Assembly: GCA_049999765.1 (NCBI GenBank)
Contig: JBNGIQ010009488.1
Location: 409,821 to 473,820 of the forward strand
DNA length: 64,000 nt
Direction of reading: 5' to 3'
From: Phaeoceros laevis
Lineage: Eukaryota > Anthocerotophyta > Anthocerotopsida > Notothyladales
Shown: one piece after another, positions 58,611 to 64,000 of the stretch
Layout: each line of letters starts with the position of its first letter
Position numbering within the stretch: position 1 is the first letter of the stretch
Notes under the pieces: model-generated
The model's database searches: none
What the model saw: the letters and a program-made list of their open reading frames with translations, nothing else
Told to the model about the DNA's origin: nothing
Program-made: the position numbers and the translations under genes

Positions 58611-59955
58611 CTAGGAGTATCCTTCCAGCATGACATACACAAAACCTTGATTTTGATCCCCGTAGTGCCTGGAAGACACCAAGACCATGAAGTATGAGAG
58701 GCATTTTACACGGTTACACAGAAAATAAGGACTATGTACACAACGGGGTTCTTTGGGAGATAGTAGGTACCGTTTATAGAAGATGTAACCACCAAATGCA
58801 GCGGCCGCAACCGCAGCTAAACTGATAATAAAGATGCTAAGGATTGCCCAGATTGACATTCCCTTACGCGAAGTGTTGCAATGATGATTGCTACATGCCT
58901 CCACTCCAAGGGGCTTCAAGACAATCACCAGCATACAACAGGGTCAGTGAAATCCAACTCTGAAACGGCTCTGCCCTGCAGGAGCGTCACCGAACAATAT
59001 GGACCACTCAAATCGATAACAGTCATGGAAAAAACTAGTTCCGGCAGAATGATAATACCATTGGCCATTGTGAACATCTTGCATCTTCAACAGTATACTG
59101 GTGCGTGTCGGATGTCAAGACACAGAATATATCTCTTTGTCTAATAGCATGAACCCCACTGGTACTACAAGAGCAGGTTTGCCATTCCCCTGTCATCCAC
59201 TGCACAACTTCTGCAACCATCACAGCGGAAGTCAAACTCAAAAAGGAGAGTGCGAGTCCAGGGCATCTGTCAAAATCTTCTTCAAGAGCAATGATTTACA
59301 TCCAGAGATCAGAAGTATCAAACACGACAGGGTCAGACTTACCTGGTAGGATTGATTGCACGCTTAACTGTGCACCGGTTCTGCAGTATCCAACTACTGC
59401 AGATCCAGATTTGCTAGTAACTTCCGGGTTCGAGCAGTCATTGCAACAAACCCAGTGGTCTCCGAACTCCAGTTTCTTTGAGCACCTCCCACATACGTCA
59501 GACTCCTTGGCAACGTCTGCACAGACACGGACAAAGAAGCCGGGCCTCAAATGATTGAAGTGAAGAACAGAACCTAGCGAACGGAAAGACAACATGAGAC
59601 TCTGTAAACGATTCTGCATTGTCATGCCCAACGGCATACCTTGCTTGCAGCACTGAAAATGTGTGTGGAACAAAAGGCACTCCTCATACTGGGGCTGTCG
59701 ACAGAGGCCCTTGCAGTCATCTGAATAATCTACCACTACGTTTCCAGCGCCACACTCTCCAAGATATCGATTCATGCATTCCGCAGTCCAGTAACAACCT
59801 GCCCAATGCCACATGACAATGGCAGCAAGTAAGCACAATGAGGACAGGAAAGCTGATAAAACTGCCCAGAACCAACCTGGGTGCGATTGGTTTGCAAACC
59901 ACCAACTAAATTGAACCCCTAATTCATGGAGCTCTAATACTCCATGGGCGTCCAT
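58611..59955 (-). CDS. Membrane protein with a thrombospondin type-1 repeat
   Basis: Four exons can be joined in phase: 59955 down to about 59347, 59210-59059, 58913 to about 58772, and about 58670 to 58611. The N-terminus has a membrane helix (FWAVLSAFLSSLCLLAAIVM). A Cys-rich ectodomain follows (CGAGNVVVDYSDDCKGLC, later CGRCSKKLEFGDHWVCCNDC). Exon 2 encodes WMTGEWQTCSCSTSGVHA and RQRDIFC, then CSQWPM. Exon 3 completes the module with EACSNHHC. Together these give the W-x4-W-x2-C...RxR...C...C...C order of a TSP1 domain. A second membrane helix follows (IWAILSIFIISLAAVAAAAF) with a short tail ending VMLEGYS. TSP1 modules are usual in animal and protist adhesion proteins and uncommon in plants. 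The function here is unknown. Confidence 0.7.
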
Positions 59956-61090
<1,135 letters not shown>

Positions 61091-61961
61091 GTGCCTTGCT
61101 CACCATACGCAAATGCAGGTGTTTTTCAACACCACCTTTCCAGAAGTTCATCTCTTCTGAATGGTAGAGTCCTAGTTTGACAGATTTCTTGGCAGTTTCG
61201 TGCTCATCGTCTTATATCCTCGAAGCCCTTTTTTCGTTTGTGCCGTTCAGTGGATCGCCGGAGCTGGGGCGTGATAATTTTGTTGAAGGGTGACGGTTAC
61301 TGTTGCACAGACTTGAACTCTGCGAGATGCTATGGGTTTTCTGCTGATAAGCGAGCTGCTTGTGATCTTTGCACATAGATTAGTTTCTGCTGTACGACAT
61401 TGACTGTGCTCGGAGTGTCCCAGTTTGGGTGACATCCCTCTCTATTCACTGTAGAGGATATGGATATGTGTGCTCGTCGTTTAGAACTGCAATGTGCAAG
61501 AGCTTCTTAGGGTTTTTCTTAAAGTTTAGACCCATTCAGATCTTGATGTACAAAACACGGAAAAAATGAGGTTCTTGTTGTGGTTGCTTGGTGCAAGGTC
61601 AGGGTGTAGGCTTGTGCTTCCTGACGCTGAAACCAGCTCTCCTTCTGTTCACCTATCACTTCGATTGGATCTTCTATTGCTTTCTTGATTGTCCGAGGTC
61701 TTGAACTCTACCGTCACCCACGAATATGTTCCGTGCAGTATCAAAGCTGTGTGAAATCCTCAATACTGAAACCGTTAAGTCTACTTGAAAATTTCTGTCA
61801 CTCATTAAAACTTAAAAAGGACTTATTATGGCCTGGTAGCTCACAGTGTAAGTGTGTTCGGGACGTTTATCTAAAATCGATCAAAGGTTTCTCTAGCTGA
61901 TCCTATGCAGGGTTGGGGTAGGCACATCAGTGAGGGCTTGTTCAAGTCCTCTAGTCAATCT
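61091..61961. other. Convergent 3' spacer downstream of H4
   Basis: About 870 bp with the H4 3' UTR and the 3' end of the inositol transporter. No gene or repeat was recognised. Confidence 0.4.
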
Positions 61962-64000
61962 CTATGGCAAGCTGGTAGGTTTTTCGTTTGATAACCTGGA
62001 GTTGGGTACTTTGCGTTCCAACAGTCTCTCCACTTCCTCAAAACTTAAACCCTTGGTCTCGGGCACTGCAAGAACAACAAATAGCAGTGCCACCACAGCT
62101 AGGCAGCCTAATAGGACGAATGTCATAGAAGTACCAATTGCCTCTGTCAAAGATAGGAAAAACTGAGTTATTGCAAGGTTGGTAACCCAGTTAGCTGTAG
62201 CTGCTATGCCTCCACATAAACCCCGGAAACGCAAAGGGTATATTTCCGAGTTCACTGCCCATGGAACAGGACCCATCCCTGGGGAAAACGCTGCAATGTA
62301 GAGGGTCAGACCGAATACAGCCAGCCATCCATAATGGCTGGGGCATCCTCTCTCAAACCAGGGCCGAGATTGTTCCCGACAGTAGTCTGAGACAGTGTCG
62401 TTTGAAACAAGGCAAGTCCCTGGCAAATGCTGCACAGATAACATGAGGTCATGAGGGCTGACCTTGATGAACAGCATTGATAGACATGATGTACAGAGAG
62501 TATGAATGACTCTACTTTATCGTGAATGGAAGTACCTGATCACCAGCAGCAGCGCAAAAGCCACAGTCTTTTGCTTTCAAGCATGACATGCAGTCCCACG
62601 ATTTGCCTTTGGAAGTGCCTACCGGTATATACTCTGGGCAGACAAAGTGGTCACCTGTGCTTGACTGGCTGACTTCTGGAGAGTCTTCAGCTGCAAGATG
62701 GAAAGAGGTCGCCAAGATGGCTAAAGCTACAGTTACTCCTATCAAACTGCAAATAGCTAGTCTCCGCCTTCCAGTTCGATCAATCAAGATAATCCCAACT
62801 ACTGTGCCCAGTGCATTCATCCCAGCCACAATGAGCGAAAGCAGTAATGCTGTCTGATGAGATGCAAATCCTGCTAGCTGCACAATAGTTGGGCTATAGT
62901 ACATCACAGTGTTTATCCCTGCCAGCTGCTGAAATATCTGCAATGGCATAGAGAAGCGTTACCATGCAGCCTTATACTACAGACTAGCAAATTAGAAGGT
63001 GGCTTGCCTGCTTACCTGCAAACCTACTCCAGCCCGAAGGGCATACCGAGTTGTTTTATTAGCCAGGACATCTCGAATCCCTAGTTTTTTTGTTGACCCC
63101 CCAGCTTCTGCTTCTACTGCTGCCTGCAACTCCTGGACTTCAGCCTCGACCCTCTCAGCTGGATAAATTCGCTCTAGAATCACCCTTGCATCTCCATACC
63201 GTTTCTGAGGAGTGCAATTTTTTCATAAGCTGCAAAGAACAACATGCCCTGTGTGTGTCTGCAAGAAACAATTCAGTTCGTAAGCAGAGTACCTTTCTGT
63301 ACAGCCACCTGGGGGACTCCGGCAAAAATAGCATCAATATGGCTTGAACAATGGCAGGCAATGCCGCAACACCCAGCATCCAACGCCAGGTACCTGGTGC
63401 CTGCATATATCCCCGATAGAAGTCATTTAATTCAGCCAACCGTTCTACATCCGTGGTAAGTATTACTGCCAACAAGAAGTCCGAAGTGGTGATAAGGCTT
63501 GTTTCATAGAGAATGAGCCAAGCTATTGTTTGCTCAGAACAAAGGTCAAGGTGCATGCTGGAAGTGAGAGTACCTTGGTAAAAGCCAGGTTGATCAGGTA
63601 AGATAGGAATTGTCCACCTGTGATGAATAGCACGTTCACACTCACAAGTGCTCCTCTTATCTGAGCAGGTGAAGCTTCTGCGATATAGAGAGGTGCTGTC
63701 ATTGATGCCACACCCACACCTATTCCAACCAGAATCCTTCCTACGATTATGACATAGGGGTTGGGTGCGGCGGCCATCACGAAAGCCCCAACGGCGAAGA
63801 GAAAATCAGCAGCCAGAATTGCAGGCTTTCGTCCAAACCAGTCGTTCAAGCGCCCTCCAAAAGCTGCTCCAACTATGGCCCCTGCAATGGCCATGCTTAC
63901 AATGGTTTCCTGGTGGGCAGCACATTGTGAAGGTTTTTCAATGTTTTCCCTCGCACACTCGTTATGTCTATGCGTTGAATTTGCTATGTGTAGGCTTGGC
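61962..64000 (-). CDS. INT: Plant inositol transporter (INT2-like), 5' exon outside the window
   Basis: Major facilitator sugar-porter gene, cut by the window edge. The first visible exon begins near 63910 ([20 protein letters not shown]) and carries [14 protein letters not shown] and [20 protein letters not shown]. Later exons give [13 protein letters not shown] and [29 protein letters not shown] with [10 protein letters not shown], and [20 protein letters not shown]. The end is [20 protein letters not shown] plus a short tail to TAG at 61962. A Cys-rich extracellular loop ([14 protein letters not shown], then further Cys) is the PSI-like loop found in plasma-membrane INT2/INT3-type carriers. 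These are proton symporters for myo-inositol. The PSI-like loop argues against a vacuolar INT1-type carrier. Confidence 0.92.

Overview
The window is nuclear DNA from a streptophyte, most likely a seed-free land plant (bryophyte or lycophyte grade), possibly a charophyte alga. Genes have many short introns (about 70-260 bp) with GT-AG borders. Several products are plant-specific in form: a full-length two-half peroxisomal ABCD transporter, a PTC52/PAO-type Rieske oxygenase, myo-inositol kinase and a plant inositol transporter with an extracellular PSI loop. A complete KIF6-type (kinesin-9) motor and a FAM184-like coiled-coil protein point to an organism with motile flagella, such as swimming sperm, and so away from angiosperms. 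The species cannot be read from the sequence.

Layout. 0-1 kb: intergenic DNA with seven separate short tandem duplications. 1.2-2.6 kb (-): multi-pass membrane protein of unknown function. 3.1-5.2 kb (-): mitochondrial DUF1640/MCUR1-like coiled-coil protein, divergent from a SWP73/BAF60 chromatin-remodelling subunit at 5.8-7.6 kb (+). 7.9-10.4 kb (-): plastid prokaryotic-type aspartate/prephenate aminotransferase. 10.6-11.4 kb (-): PAP2 lipid phosphatase. 12.2-13.7 kb (+): unrecognised RS-rich protein with paired C-x2-C-x11-C-x2-C units. 14.1-20.1 kb (-): telomerase reverse transcriptase. 21.0-27.5 kb (-) and 27.9-30.8 kb (+): head-to-head FAM184-like gene and KIF6. 31.6-33.4 kb (+): secreted GH28-like parallel beta-helix protein. 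33.4-43.6 kb: a PTC52-like family with one broken copy, one intact copy and one chimeric fragment, the last two separated by a 3-kb spacer holding a piggyBac-type MITE candidate. 44.6-51.4 kb (+): PXA1/CTS/ABCD1. 51.4-51.8 kb: assembly gap. 52.0-53.7 kb (-): Golgi-type SAM methyltransferase. 54.6-55.6 kb (+): Cys-rich unknown protein. 56.0-57.0 kb (-): myo-inositol kinase. 58.6-60.0 kb (-): membrane protein with a thrombospondin type-1 repeat. 60.8-61.1 kb (+): histone H4. 62.0 kb to the window edge (-): inositol transporter, 5' exon outside the window.

Themes. The FAM184-like/KIF6 pair is a plausible flagellar neighbourhood with a shared promoter. Myo-inositol kinase and the inositol transporter lie 5 kb apart and act on the same substrate. 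The 33-46 kb block shows duplication and decay: the third PTC52 fragment is joined to a fragment of the neighbouring PXA1 gene. Short two- to four-copy tandem duplications recur in the spacers and in one intron. All identifications come from reading motifs and from memory of the families; no alignment or database search was run.
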